Shown here in pieces: positions 1-5,800 of a stretch of DNA of 10,000 nt. Numbering within the stretch: the first letter of the stretch is position 1; the number at the start of each line of letters is the position of its first letter. The stretch is from positions 1 through 10,000 of the forward strand of contig NZ_JAIWNS010000072.1 in assembly GCF_020216685.1 (NCBI RefSeq), written 5' to 3'. This DNA comes from Methanospirillum hungatei (GTDB lineage: Archaea; Halobacteriota; Methanomicrobia; Methanomicrobiales; Methanospirillaceae). A program made the translations under genes and the position numbers. Under the pieces are notes generated by a model, which saw only the letters and a program-made list of their open reading frames with translations, was not told where the DNA came from and made no database searches.

Positions 1-243
1 CTGATATCGAGCATGAACTGGAATGAGAACTCAGCCTGCTTTAACCGGGAGGCGGGAGTCATCATCCACAGCAAAGATGCCGCTTCATACTTTGCCTCCG
101 TCTTTCTGCTGGACTGGGCAGGAAAAAAAGAGCGAAAGCCGGCCAGGAGTCTTCCCGGAAATGACACCGGGGTAATCCAGATGGTCACCCTGGCAGGAGT
201 GCTGATCTTTTTACTCCTCCTCTACCGCCGGTATCACCGGTGA
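1..243 (+). CDS. Phospholipase D-superfamily protein, C-terminal fragment with a C-terminal membrane anchor
   Basis: Partial gene: the reading frame is open from base 1 and the stop is at 241-243, so the true start lies left of the window. The first visible residues, LISSMNWNENSACFNREAGV, match the segment that follows the second HKD motif in phospholipase D/endonuclease-superfamily proteins (S-x-N-W, then N-x-E-x-G). The HKD residues themselves are outside the window. After a short linker, a hydrophobic stretch at about residues 57-74 of the fragment is followed by a basic tail (RRYHR). By the positive-inside rule the tail would be cytoplasmic and the catalytic domain extracytoplasmic. The Met at 13-15 is internal to the conserved motif and is not a start. 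Whether the substrate is phospholipid or nucleic acid cannot be told. The stop codon abuts the stop of the convergent ccdA-like gene with no base between them. Confidence 0.8.
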   Translation: MISSMNWNENSACFNREAGVIIHSKDAASYFASVFLLDWAGKKERKPARSLPGNDTGVIQMVTLAGVLIFLLLLYRRYHR

Positions 244-918
244 TCAGAGATGTTCTATGAGGAACACGAAGACCAGGTAATACAGGGCAACCATCAGCAT
301 CAGGACCCCGGCTATCCGGTTGATGAGCAGGTGATGCGTGGTGAAGAACCTGATACAGGTCCTGCTCCTCTCCAGAGACAATGCTGAAAGGAACAGGAGC
401 GGACTTGCCATTCCAATCCCAAAGAGGACAAAATTGACAAAATTTGCGATAAAATCTGCAGTCGTCGTCGATATCGCAAAGAGCAGGATGATAGAGCCTG
501 GATTGCAGGGAAGAGCAACCAGTCCGAAGAATGCCCCAAACAGGATTGCAGTAATGTAGGGGGTTTTTCCAACCGGCGTTGATATCATGGGAAAAAACCG
601 GCTGATGTCAAATCCGGCAATCATGGCAATACTCATGATCGCAAGGATGCCATAGATGACCGGCCCGAGTATCTCAATGACATCTCCGGTGGACATTTTG
701 AGGATGGCCACAAAAAGAAGGCCAAACGAGAACATCGCAAGCAGCACTCCCGCCGTTACGGCAAGGCCCAGAGTGAGAGTCCGGCCCCCTCCGGTCTTTG
801 TCCGCCCAGCAAGGAATGCCAGGTACCCGGGGTAGAGCGGGAGGACGCACATGGCTCCAAGCGGCGTATAAAGGCCTGCCAAAAAGGAGATGACCCAGGT
901 TTCAGGAGTGATATCCAT
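244..918 (-). CDS. ccdA: CcdA/DsbD-type transmembrane thiol-disulfide carrier
   Basis: A 224-residue integral membrane protein with about six hydrophobic segments, the usual size and layout of the CcdA family. These proteins pass reducing equivalents from cytoplasmic thioredoxin across the membrane to extracytoplasmic thiol proteins. The two signature cysteines are present. Cys24 lies in MCVLPLYPGYL, the counterpart of the PCVLPLxPGYL motif in helix 1, and Cys138 lies in ALPCNPGS, the counterpart in the second half of the inverted repeat. The ATG at 916-918 sits one base after the stop of the thioredoxin-fold lipoprotein gene (TAATATG), so the two are almost certainly co-transcribed and translationally coupled. 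I see no good Shine-Dalgarno sequence. The lipoprotein is the obvious extracytoplasmic partner. A role in cytochrome c maturation, the classic CcdA job, is not supported by anything visible here. Confidence 0.87.
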   Translation of the reverse strand: MDITPETWVISFLAGLYTPLGAMCVLPLYPGYLAFLAGRTKTGGGRTLTLGLAVTAGVLLAMFSFGLLFVAILKMSTGDVIEILGPVIYGILAIMSIAMIAGFDISRFFPMISTPVGKTPYITAILFGAFFGLVALPCNPGSIILLFAISTTTADFIANFVNFVLFGIGMASPLLFLSALSLERSRTCIRFFTTHHLLINRIAGVLMLMVALYYLVFVFLIEHL

Positions 919-919
919 A

Positions 920-1480
920 TTATGAGCAGAGCTCGTCCAGTGCCCGCTTCAGGACATCAGCACGAAAAACCCCGTCTTCAAGATAGGTGGCCGTCTTGTC
1001 ACAGATGATGATAGTCTGGGGGATTGACTGGATGAATCCCGGCCCATAGGCTTTGATCAGGCTTCTGGTCACATCAGTCGGGGCCGCGGTAAATATCCCC
1101 TTGAAGTTGTTTGACTCCTGGTGGCGCTTGACTTTTGCGACATTATCATTGGGATCCACATCAAGTGCCACGACCACGAATTTATCCGGATATGCAGTCA
1201 GTAATTTCGTGGATTCCAAAAGCTGCATGGAACAGCCCGGACACCAGACGGCAAAACTATGGATGATAACCGGCTTTCCCTGCTCAGCAAGATCTTTGAT
1301 GGTGAACCGCTCCCCTGTTGCAACATCGGTCATGGATGTTGTAAGCCAGGCAAGTTCAGGAGACGCTGTTTCAGAATATGCAATTTCAGGTGATTCCTCA
1401 CTTGCCAGACACCCTGTACACAGCAGGGTCATGACAAGGAGACCGAAAGTGACCGGGAGTATTGTCCGGTGATAACTCAT
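920..1480 (-). CDS. Thioredoxin-fold (TlpA/AhpC-like) lipoprotein with a CPGC active site
   Basis: A 186-residue predicted extracytoplasmic thiol oxidoreductase. The N-terminus has a signal sequence (hydrophobic residues about 7-20) ending in a lipobox-like LCTGC with Cys24 as the likely lipidated residue. A thioredoxin-like domain follows at about 45-185. The redox motif is WCPGC (Cys80, Cys83), followed by a helix, a VVVALDVDP strand and the cis-proline loop SIPQT (Pro154). This layout is that of TlpA/ResA-type reductants. The CPGC pair differs from the common CGPC or CPPC. Additional cysteines are Cys160 and Cys185, the latter second from the C-terminus. The gene is first in a two-gene unit with the CcdA-like carrier, which would keep the CxxC pair reduced. 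Its target proteins are unknown. The ATG at 1478-1480 lies about 29 nt downstream of a TATA-like box, so the message may be nearly leaderless. Confidence 0.85.
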   Translation of the reverse strand: MSYHRTILPVTFGLLVMTLLCTGCLASEESPEIAYSETASPELAWLTTSMTDVATGERFTIKDLAEQGKPVIIHSFAVWCPGCSMQLLESTKLLTAYPDKFVVVALDVDPNDNVAKVKRHQESNNFKGIFTAAPTDVTRSLIKAYGPGFIQSIPQTIIICDKTATYLEDGVFRADVLKRALDELCS

Positions 1481-1502
1481 GCAACATCATCTGAGACTCT
1501 TT

Positions 1503-1514
1503 GTTCATATACTT
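1503..1514 (-). promoter_or_regulatory. Putative TATA box for the thioredoxin-lipoprotein/ccdA unit
   Basis: On the minus strand this reads AAGTATATGAAC, centred about 29 nt upstream of the ATG at 1480. Archaeal transcription starts about 25 nt after the TATA box, so this would give a leaderless or very short-leader transcript. That fits the absence of a strong Shine-Dalgarno sequence. It is inferred from sequence only. Confidence 0.45.
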
Positions 1515-1515
1515 C

Positions 1516-1530
1516 AAGGAAAAAAGGGGA
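1516..1530 (-). terminator. T-rich putative terminator after the GntP permease gene
   Basis: On the minus strand, right after the permease TAA (1534-1532), the sequence reads CCCCTTTTTTCCTTG, with an unbroken run of six T residues. Archaeal termination commonly uses such T-rich tracts without a hairpin, and I see no stem-loop here. It sits just upstream of the promoter of the next minus-strand unit, which suggests that the permease is transcribed separately from the lipoprotein/ccdA pair. Confidence 0.45.
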
Positions 1531-1531
1531 G

Positions 1532-2791
1532 TTACCTGACCGGCATCAGGAACTGAATGAGCAGGGCACATAAGTAGGTTACGATTCCAAAGAGAATCTG
1601 CGGGACGGTATACCGCTTGAACACGGTTTTCACATCATCGCCGGTTGTCCGGTGTAAGAGCCAGAAATAGGGATCGGTTACGAAACAGATGAGACCCGCA
1701 CCACCGATGATCATGAGGAACAGGGCAAGCGGGTTTAACATGGATGGAATAACCGTCGTCGCAAGGACCTGGGCAGTCAGGTACGACGTAACAATTCTGG
1801 ACCCTTGGGCTGTCTGAATCAGAGCGGCGAGGACGAACGGGAAGAGGAATATCGGCAGGGATGTTGCAAGCAGGATGGATGCATCAGCCGGAAAACTGCT
1901 CTGCTGGATGATATACCCAAGAGCCCCTGCTCCACAGATATCAAAAATGACAACTCCGCCATGCTTTGCTCCAAGAACCCAGCCACTCCACCTGACCTCC
2001 TGTTTTGCAGTAATGACCGCGGTGGCCATTCCGGCGAGCATGATAAACTGAAGAAGACCTGCATGAGTGAGCCCAAGAAGGAGATACCCGACCGGGATGG
2101 CAAGAAAGATCACCAGAAACGGTGCCCATGCCCGAAGATGAAAGGAACCCTCTGCCCGCTTGTATCCAATCTGCTCGTGGGTGATGTCAGCAAAATCACA
2201 CTGCCTTCTGACATACCAGATCATGGAACCGACAAAGAGCAGAGAGAGGGGAATTGCGACCAGGTTATAGATGAGGGGGGAGAAATCCGGAGCAAATGCA
2301 TCAAAGAGGGTGTAGGTGACCGGTGTCGGGTATACATACGCAACCCCGAGGACAGACCCGATGGCGACAAGATAGATAAGAAGTGACCGCTTTCGTTCAT
2401 CTGACGTGAAGAACTCAATGACCGGCGTGAGAATGATAAACGCGGTTATGGGACAGGTAGAAGGAACTGCAATAAGATATCCTGCGATTCCGGAGAGGGT
2501 AGGCGGCCGCTTTAAGAGGGTCCGAAGGTCAGAGACGATCTGCTGGATAAGCCCCTGCTCGGCAAGATATTTTGCGATAACCGACCCGGCAAGGATGGGG
2601 ATACCAAGACTGTTAAAAATACTGGCACATCCCAGCGCAACCTGCTGAAAGACCGTATCCGGAGCTGACCCGATCATCAGACCAAAGGCAATTGCTCCGC
2701 CGACCAGAGTGAAAAATGGTGGCAGTTTAAATCTGACCCCGATGACAGATATTGCCACCATCACGATAAGGAAAATCAGGATGGTATTCAT
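1532..2791 (-). CDS. GntP-family permease (ion transporter superfamily), substrate unknown
   Basis: A 419-residue polytopic membrane protein with about 11-13 hydrophobic segments, close to the usual 420-450 residues of the GntP family of proton-coupled carboxylate symporters (gluconate, glycerate and related acids). Family-like stretches include LAALIQTAQGSRIVTSYLTA (321-340), which matches the GntP A-L-I-R-x-A-Q-G-S motif. DPYFWLL (373-379) matches the D-S-x-F-W segment, and the C-terminal TVPQILFGIVTYLCALLI (395-412) matches as well. The order of signals, with a re-entrant glycine-rich GAGALGYIIQ at 287-296, also agrees. No sugar-acid kinase or dehydrogenase is adjacent, so the substrate cannot be read from context. 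The gene stands alone, divergent from the OB-fold gene and followed by a T-rich terminator. The ATG at 2789-2791 lacks a well-spaced Shine-Dalgarno sequence. A TATA-like CATATG about 25 nt upstream suggests leaderless expression. Confidence 0.8.
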   Translation of the reverse strand: MNTILIFLIVMVAISVIGVRFKLPPFFTLVGGAIAFGLMIGSAPDTVFQQVALGCASIFNSLGIPILAGSVIAKYLAEQGLIQQIVSDLRTLLKRPPTLSGIAGYLIAVPSTCPITAFIILTPVIEFFTSDERKRSLLIYLVAIGSVLGVAYVYPTPVTYTLFDAFAPDFSPLIYNLVAIPLSLLFVGSMIWYVRRQCDFADITHEQIGYKRAEGSFHLRAWAPFLVIFLAIPVGYLLLGLTHAGLLQFIMLAGMATAVITAKQEVRWSGWVLGAKHGGVVIFDICGAGALGYIIQQSSFPADASILLATSLPIFLFPFVLAALIQTAQGSRIVTSYLTAQVLATTVIPSMLNPLALFLMIIGGAGLICFVTDPYFWLLHRTTGDDVKTVFKRYTVPQILFGIVTYLCALLIQFLMPVR

Positions 2792-2813
2792 TCCTTATTC
2801 TATCTGCAGGTGA

Positions 2814-2821
2814 TCATATGA
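2814..2821. promoter_or_regulatory. Palindromic TATA-like element (TCATATGA) between the GntP permease and OB-fold genes
   Basis: The 8-bp perfect palindrome TCATATGA is centred about 26 nt upstream of the permease ATG on the minus strand, the expected TATA-box distance for a leaderless archaeal message. Being symmetric, it could also serve the plus-strand OB-fold gene. That would give a transcript start near 2843 and a leader of roughly 35 nt. A second short inverted repeat, GGGTC-TCAT-GACCC at 2830-2843, lies beside it. Assignment is tentative. Confidence 0.3.
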
Positions 2822-2879
2822 AAGGCTCAGGGTCTCATGACCCCAGATCTCATAGGTGAGAACATAAAACCTGTAGGAG

Positions 2880-3248
2880 ATGTTTGTCCTTCACTATCAG
2901 GAGAAGACTGCCATTGGAATTCTCATCCTCGTTACCTTGGTCTGCCTTGCCGGGACTCTCATGCTGGACGGGATGGGAAAAGAACAGTTTTCAACCGAAT
3001 ATGAGGCAGGAATGACAGATGGAACGCTGGTCAGATGGGAAGGAGTTGTCGGTGAGGTATATCACGCGAAGGGAGGCAGTGTCATCATGGACGTCTCCGG
3101 GGTCAGTATCTTCATTCCGTCATCCGCAGGAGATGTACCCGACATTACACCAGGAGCGTCCATCCGGATCATCGGTACCGTTCAGCACTGGAAAGGAAAA
3201 GAGGAGATATCAGTCGAAGATGGGAAAGATATCAGGATTCTTTCATGA
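2880..3248 (+). CDS. Small membrane-anchored OB-fold protein
   Basis: A 122-residue protein with one hydrophobic helix at about residues 10-29 and a beta-rich domain at about 48-121. The spacing of strands and glycines in WEGVVGEVYHAKGGSVIMDV, then VSIFIPSSAG, then PGASIRIIGTVQHWKGKEEI is typical of an OB-fold of the single-strand-binding/tRNA-anticodon type. A basic, short N-terminus before the helix suggests an N-in orientation with the OB domain outside, where nucleic-acid binding would be unusual. Ligands other than nucleic acid are possible. The start is uncertain: a GGAG directly abuts the ATG at 2880 (too close for a normal Shine-Dalgarno sequence), and an in-frame TAG two codons upstream rules out extension. 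The last 17 bp overlap the 3' end of nadC on the other strand. Function unknown. Confidence 0.7.
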   Translation: MFVLHYQEKTAIGILILVTLVCLAGTLMLDGMGKEQFSTEYEAGMTDGTLVRWEGVVGEVYHAKGGSVIMDVSGVSIFIPSSAGDVPDITPGASIRIIGTVQHWKGKEEISVEDGKDIRILS

Positions 3249-4083
3249 TGTCAAGTGAAAAGTCTGCATTGATGACCGTGTGGGTGAGCATCCCAAGACT
3301 TATCCGATCGATGTTCAGTGCTGCATATGACAAGAGGGTATCTTCGGTAATCCCTCCTGACACCTCGATAATTACGTTCTCCCGAAGGCCGTTCTCTGAC
3401 AGAAGAGAGATAACCTGTGAGACCTGGTCAGGAGTCATATTGTCAAGAAGGATGATATCCGCCCCCGCCCGTGCAATCATGAGAGCCTCATCAATCGTAT
3501 CTGCCTCTGCTTCAACCCGGTGATAGGCCGAAAAGGCCTTTGCACGCCTGACCGCCTCATCCACACCGGTCAGGACCCGGTGATTGTCTTTTATCAAAAC
3601 CGCATCTGAAAGGGAGAACCGGTGAGGATCTGCCCCTCCAATCATGGCGGCTTTTTTATCCATAAGGCGCAGTCCGGGAGCGGTCTTCCTCGTGGCGGCA
3701 ATACGGCACCCGGGATTTATTGCAGATACCAGATCCTGCATCTTCCTTGCCATGGTTGCAATGCCACTCATCCGTCCGAGGATATTAAGCACCGTTCGCT
3801 CCAGAAGAAGGATGGTGTGAGCCTGGCCGGTCAGGGTGACGATCACATCCCCTGCATGGCACCATAATCCGTCTGAGCATGCAGAAGAGGCAGACAGGCC
3901 ATACCACTCAGAAAGACGGGTCACTTCTGACAGGCCGGCAAGAACAAGGGATTGTCGTGCCGAGATAATCGCGGTGCAGAACTGCGGCTCAATAACCGCC
4001 TCTGACGTAATATCGCCAAACGGACAGTCCTCTTCGACATATTCGATGAGTCTGGTGAGTGGGATATCAGGGAGTGTATTCAT
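3232..4083 (-). CDS. nadC: Nicotinate-nucleotide pyrophosphorylase (carboxylating), quinolinate phosphoribosyltransferase
   Basis: Converts quinolinate and PRPP to nicotinate mononucleotide, CO2 and pyrophosphate in cytosolic de novo NAD synthesis. The 283-residue length is standard. Signature regions are EDCPFGDITSEAV (18-30), ERTVLNILGRMSGIAT (95-110) and the basic PRPP/quinolinate loop TRKTAPGLRLMDKKAAMIGG (131-150) with HR at 154-155. Further on are LIKDNH (163-168), VEAEADTIDEA (190-200), LLDN (212-215) and EVSGGI (240-245). These cover the alpha/beta-barrel active site with no key residue missing. It is the last gene of nadX-nadA-nadC: its ATG (4081-4083) overlaps the nadA TGA by four bases (ATGA), with a GGTG just upstream on the coding strand. 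Its own 3' end overlaps the convergent OB-fold gene. Confidence 0.96.
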   Translation of the reverse strand: MNTLPDIPLTRLIEYVEEDCPFGDITSEAVIEPQFCTAIISARQSLVLAGLSEVTRLSEWYGLSASSACSDGLWCHAGDVIVTLTGQAHTILLLERTVLNILGRMSGIATMARKMQDLVSAINPGCRIAATRKTAPGLRLMDKKAAMIGGADPHRFSLSDAVLIKDNHRVLTGVDEAVRRAKAFSAYHRVEAEADTIDEALMIARAGADIILLDNMTPDQVSQVISLLSENGLRENVIIEVSGGITEDTLLSYAALNIDRISLGMLTHTVINADFSLDIMKES

Positions 4084-4982
4084 GACACCTTGATCATGTA
4101 TTCAAGTGACCGCCGGGCTCCTTCCATAACGTCCAAAGGCACGGTCACTTCACCGGAGAGGTCACGCAGACATCTGACCAGTTCGTGGAGCGTGGTCTTT
4201 TTCATATCAGCACAGAGAGCATCCTCCCTGCCGATGAATGACTGATCAGGGCAGAGTTCGCTGAGCCGGTCAAGCATCCCTGCTTCGGTGCAGATATACC
4301 ATGAAGACCTGGTCTTTGCAATCTCGGCCATCCTGCCGGTTGAGGCGATATGATCTGCAAGAACCCGAATTTCAGCAGGGCATTCCGGGTGTGCCATCAC
4401 CGCAATACCGGCTGCCTTTACCTCCCGCAGATCTTCAGGATCAAACCGCATATGCACATAGCAGTGACCCCCGTCCGGGATAGGAATAATCTCCTTCTCC
4501 GGAAGAACCGACTGCACATATGAGGCGAGGTTGGTATCCGGACCGAAAATAATCTGCTTATGGGAAAAAGATCTGACAACCCTGACCGCATTTCCTGAGG
4601 TGCATACCGAATCTGCGACTGCTTTGCATGCTGCAGTGCTGTTGATATAGACGACCACGGCTGCTTCAGGATACCGCTCTTTCTCCTTCAGGATCATCTC
4701 CGGCGTGAGAAAATCTGCAAGCGGACATCCGGCATCAGGGTCAGGCATCAGAACCTTTTTATCAGGGTTTAAGATATGAGCAGTTTCTGCCATGAACCTG
4801 ACACCACAGAGGACAAGAATAGGTTCAGCAGCTTTTCTTGCTGCCTGCGCCAGTTCAAGGCTGTCGCCAATAATATCCGCAACTGCATGAATCTCTGGCA
4901 GCTGGTAATTATGGGCCAGGATAAGTGCCTTTTTTTCTGATTTCAGACGAAGGATATCGGCTATGAGATTACGGCTCATCAC
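4080..4982 (-). CDS. nadA: Quinolinate synthase, [4Fe-4S] enzyme
   Basis: Condenses iminoaspartate with dihydroxyacetone phosphate to quinolinate, the second step of de novo NAD synthesis. The 300 residues match the compact archaeal NadA form. Visible motifs are AHNYQLPEIHAVADIIGDSL (23-42), CGVRFMAETAHIL (59-71), NSTAACKAVADSVCTSGNA (114-132) and AHPECP (197-202). The three probable cluster ligands are Cys86 (DAGCPLAD), Cys174 (GGHCYVH) and Cys257 (ALCADMKKTTL), with spacing as in Pyrococcus-type NadA. The start could be GTG at 4982-4980 (GTGA overlap with the nadX stop) or the very next codon, ATG at 4979-4977 (TGATG overlap). A GGTGAT Shine-Dalgarno at 4994-4989 is 6 or 9 nt away, so both are acceptable. 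It is the middle gene of the nadX-nadA-nadC operon, overlapping both neighbours. Confidence 0.96.
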   Translation of the reverse strand: MMSRNLIADILRLKSEKKALILAHNYQLPEIHAVADIIGDSLELAQAARKAAEPILVLCGVRFMAETAHILNPDKKVLMPDPDAGCPLADFLTPEMILKEKERYPEAAVVVYINSTAACKAVADSVCTSGNAVRVVRSFSHKQIIFGPDTNLASYVQSVLPEKEIIPIPDGGHCYVHMRFDPEDLREVKAAGIAVMAHPECPAEIRVLADHIASTGRMAEIAKTRSSWYICTEAGMLDRLSELCPDQSFIGREDALCADMKKTTLHELVRCLRDLSGEVTVPLDVMEGARRSLEYMIKVS

Positions 4983-5737
4983 GATCCAATCACCAAGGGA
5001 CTGTCAAGGTTTTTCAATAACGAGAGCACCGAAAGGGCTGCAAGATAACTGGTTGCCGGGTTATCCGGACTTGGATGGTTGACAACCCTGATACTTGCCT
5101 CGCCGAATTCACCGGAGACAAAGATATCATGAATGTTCCGATCAACGTCCGGATCTGCCCAGAGCTCTACATCCACATCATGATGTACAGCCAGCGACAG
5201 TGCTACTGATACGTTGATATTTTTTGGAAACTGCTTTATACACTCATTCGCCTTGCCACGAAATGCAAGGGTCCGGTGACTGACCTGCATCCCAAGACTT
5301 TCAGGGCTTTTTGTGGTCCTGAGAAGGACTGAATCTATCCTGCTGATACACCCCACCTTTAGGTTATCAAGTCCCATGATGGCACCACTCGGGATATGGA
5401 TCTTTTTTCCCTGTGCACGTGCTACATCAAGAAGGATTTTTCGAAAATTCGTATCAGACAGGGCACCAACAGAGAGGATAAGGATATGTTTCCCGTTTTC
5501 AAGGATCTTCGGGGCATATTCCCTGACCGCAAGGACCGATGCAGCCTCCACGCAGATATCAAAATCCTGTGATATAAACTCCTGAAAATCCGCGTATGCA
5601 GGAGCACCACAGATGCGGGCAAGTTCCTCTGCATGGTCCGGTAGGCGGTCAAAAAGCGCCTCAACCGTAAATCCATCCTGATGGGCTGCAATAATCCTGC
5701 CTACATTACCGCACCCGAGGAGCCCGATTCTGACCAT
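4979..5737 (-). CDS. nadX: L-aspartate dehydrogenase (NAD biosynthesis)
   Basis: NAD(P)-dependent oxidation of L-aspartate to iminoaspartate, the entry step of de novo NAD synthesis. It replaces the oxygen- or fumarate-dependent aspartate oxidase NadB, which suits an anaerobe. The protein is 252 residues. A Rossmann fingerprint is at the N-terminus (IGLLGCGNVG, residues 4-13), followed by EAASVLAVREYAPKILENGK (64-83), IPSGAIMGLD (115-124), the FPKNINVSVALSLA stretch (170-183) and the C-terminal NHPSPDNPATSYLAALSVLSLL (220-241), all typical of the family. It is first in the nadX-nadA-nadC operon, so gene order equals pathway order. No clear Shine-Dalgarno precedes the ATG at 5735-5737. A TATA-like box about 25 nt upstream points to a leaderless message. 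It is divergent from the methylthiotransferase gene across only about 60 bp. Confidence 0.94.
   Translation of the reverse strand: MVRIGLLGCGNVGRIIAAHQDGFTVEALFDRLPDHAEELARICGAPAYADFQEFISQDFDICVEAASVLAVREYAPKILENGKHILILSVGALSDTNFRKILLDVARAQGKKIHIPSGAIMGLDNLKVGCISRIDSVLLRTTKSPESLGMQVSHRTLAFRGKANECIKQFPKNINVSVALSLAVHHDVDVELWADPDVDRNIHDIFVSGEFGEASIRVVNHPSPDNPATSYLAALSVLSLLKNLDSPLVIGS
4989..4994 (-). promoter_or_regulatory. Shine-Dalgarno site for nadA
   Basis: The coding strand reads GGTGAT within the last codons of nadX, complementary to the archaeal 16S rRNA 3' end. It lies 6 nt before GTG 4982 and 9 nt before ATG 4979, so it cannot by itself decide between the two overlapping starts of nadA. 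Confidence 0.6.
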
Positions 5738-5742
5738 TGCCT

Positions 5743-5752
5743 ACATATATGC
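5743..5752 (+). promoter_or_regulatory. Putative TATA box for the tRNA methylthiotransferase gene
   Basis: ACATATATG-type sequence on the plus strand. With the usual spacing of about 25-27 nt, transcription would start near 5773-5777. That leaves room for the GGTGAG Shine-Dalgarno at 5785-5790 and an ATG at 5801. Confidence 0.4.
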
Positions 5753-5756
5753 AGAA

Positions 5757-5767
5757 TATCTTTTAAG
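5757..5767 (-). promoter_or_regulatory. Putative TATA box for the nadX-nadA-nadC operon
   Basis: The minus strand reads GCTTAAAAGAT, centred about 25 nt upstream of the nadX ATG at 5737. Transcription would then start at or within a few bases of the ATG. This agrees with the lack of a ribosome binding site. It is interleaved with the promoter of the divergent gene, so binding at the two could compete. Confidence 0.4.
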
Positions 5768-5784
5768 CCGTTTGGTTCCTGAAT

Positions 5785-5790
5785 GGTGAG
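5785..5790 (+). promoter_or_regulatory. Shine-Dalgarno site favouring ATG 5801
   Basis: GGTGAG overlaps the upstream candidate ATG (5783-5785) and lies 10 nt before ATG 5801. No comparable site precedes 5783. It therefore supports 5801 as the start of the methylthiotransferase, although the spacing is slightly long. Confidence 0.45.
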
Positions 5791-5800
5791 AGCAGTACCC

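Noticed and set aside
13..243. A complete 76-residue gene starting at ATG 13
   Set aside because: The frame is open to base 1, and the residues around this Met belong to the conserved S-x-N-W motif of PLD-superfamily proteins, so it is the end of a longer gene.
1805..2386. 193-codon plus-strand open frame inside the GntP permease gene
   Set aside because: It is the antisense shadow of a well-supported membrane transporter. Its product is rich in Cys, Lys and Asp with no family resemblance.
2830..2843. GGGTC-TCAT-GACCC inverted repeat as an operator or terminator
   Set aside because: Arms of five bases are common by chance, there is no T tract after it, and no copy was noticed elsewhere. It is mentioned only alongside the nearby palindrome.
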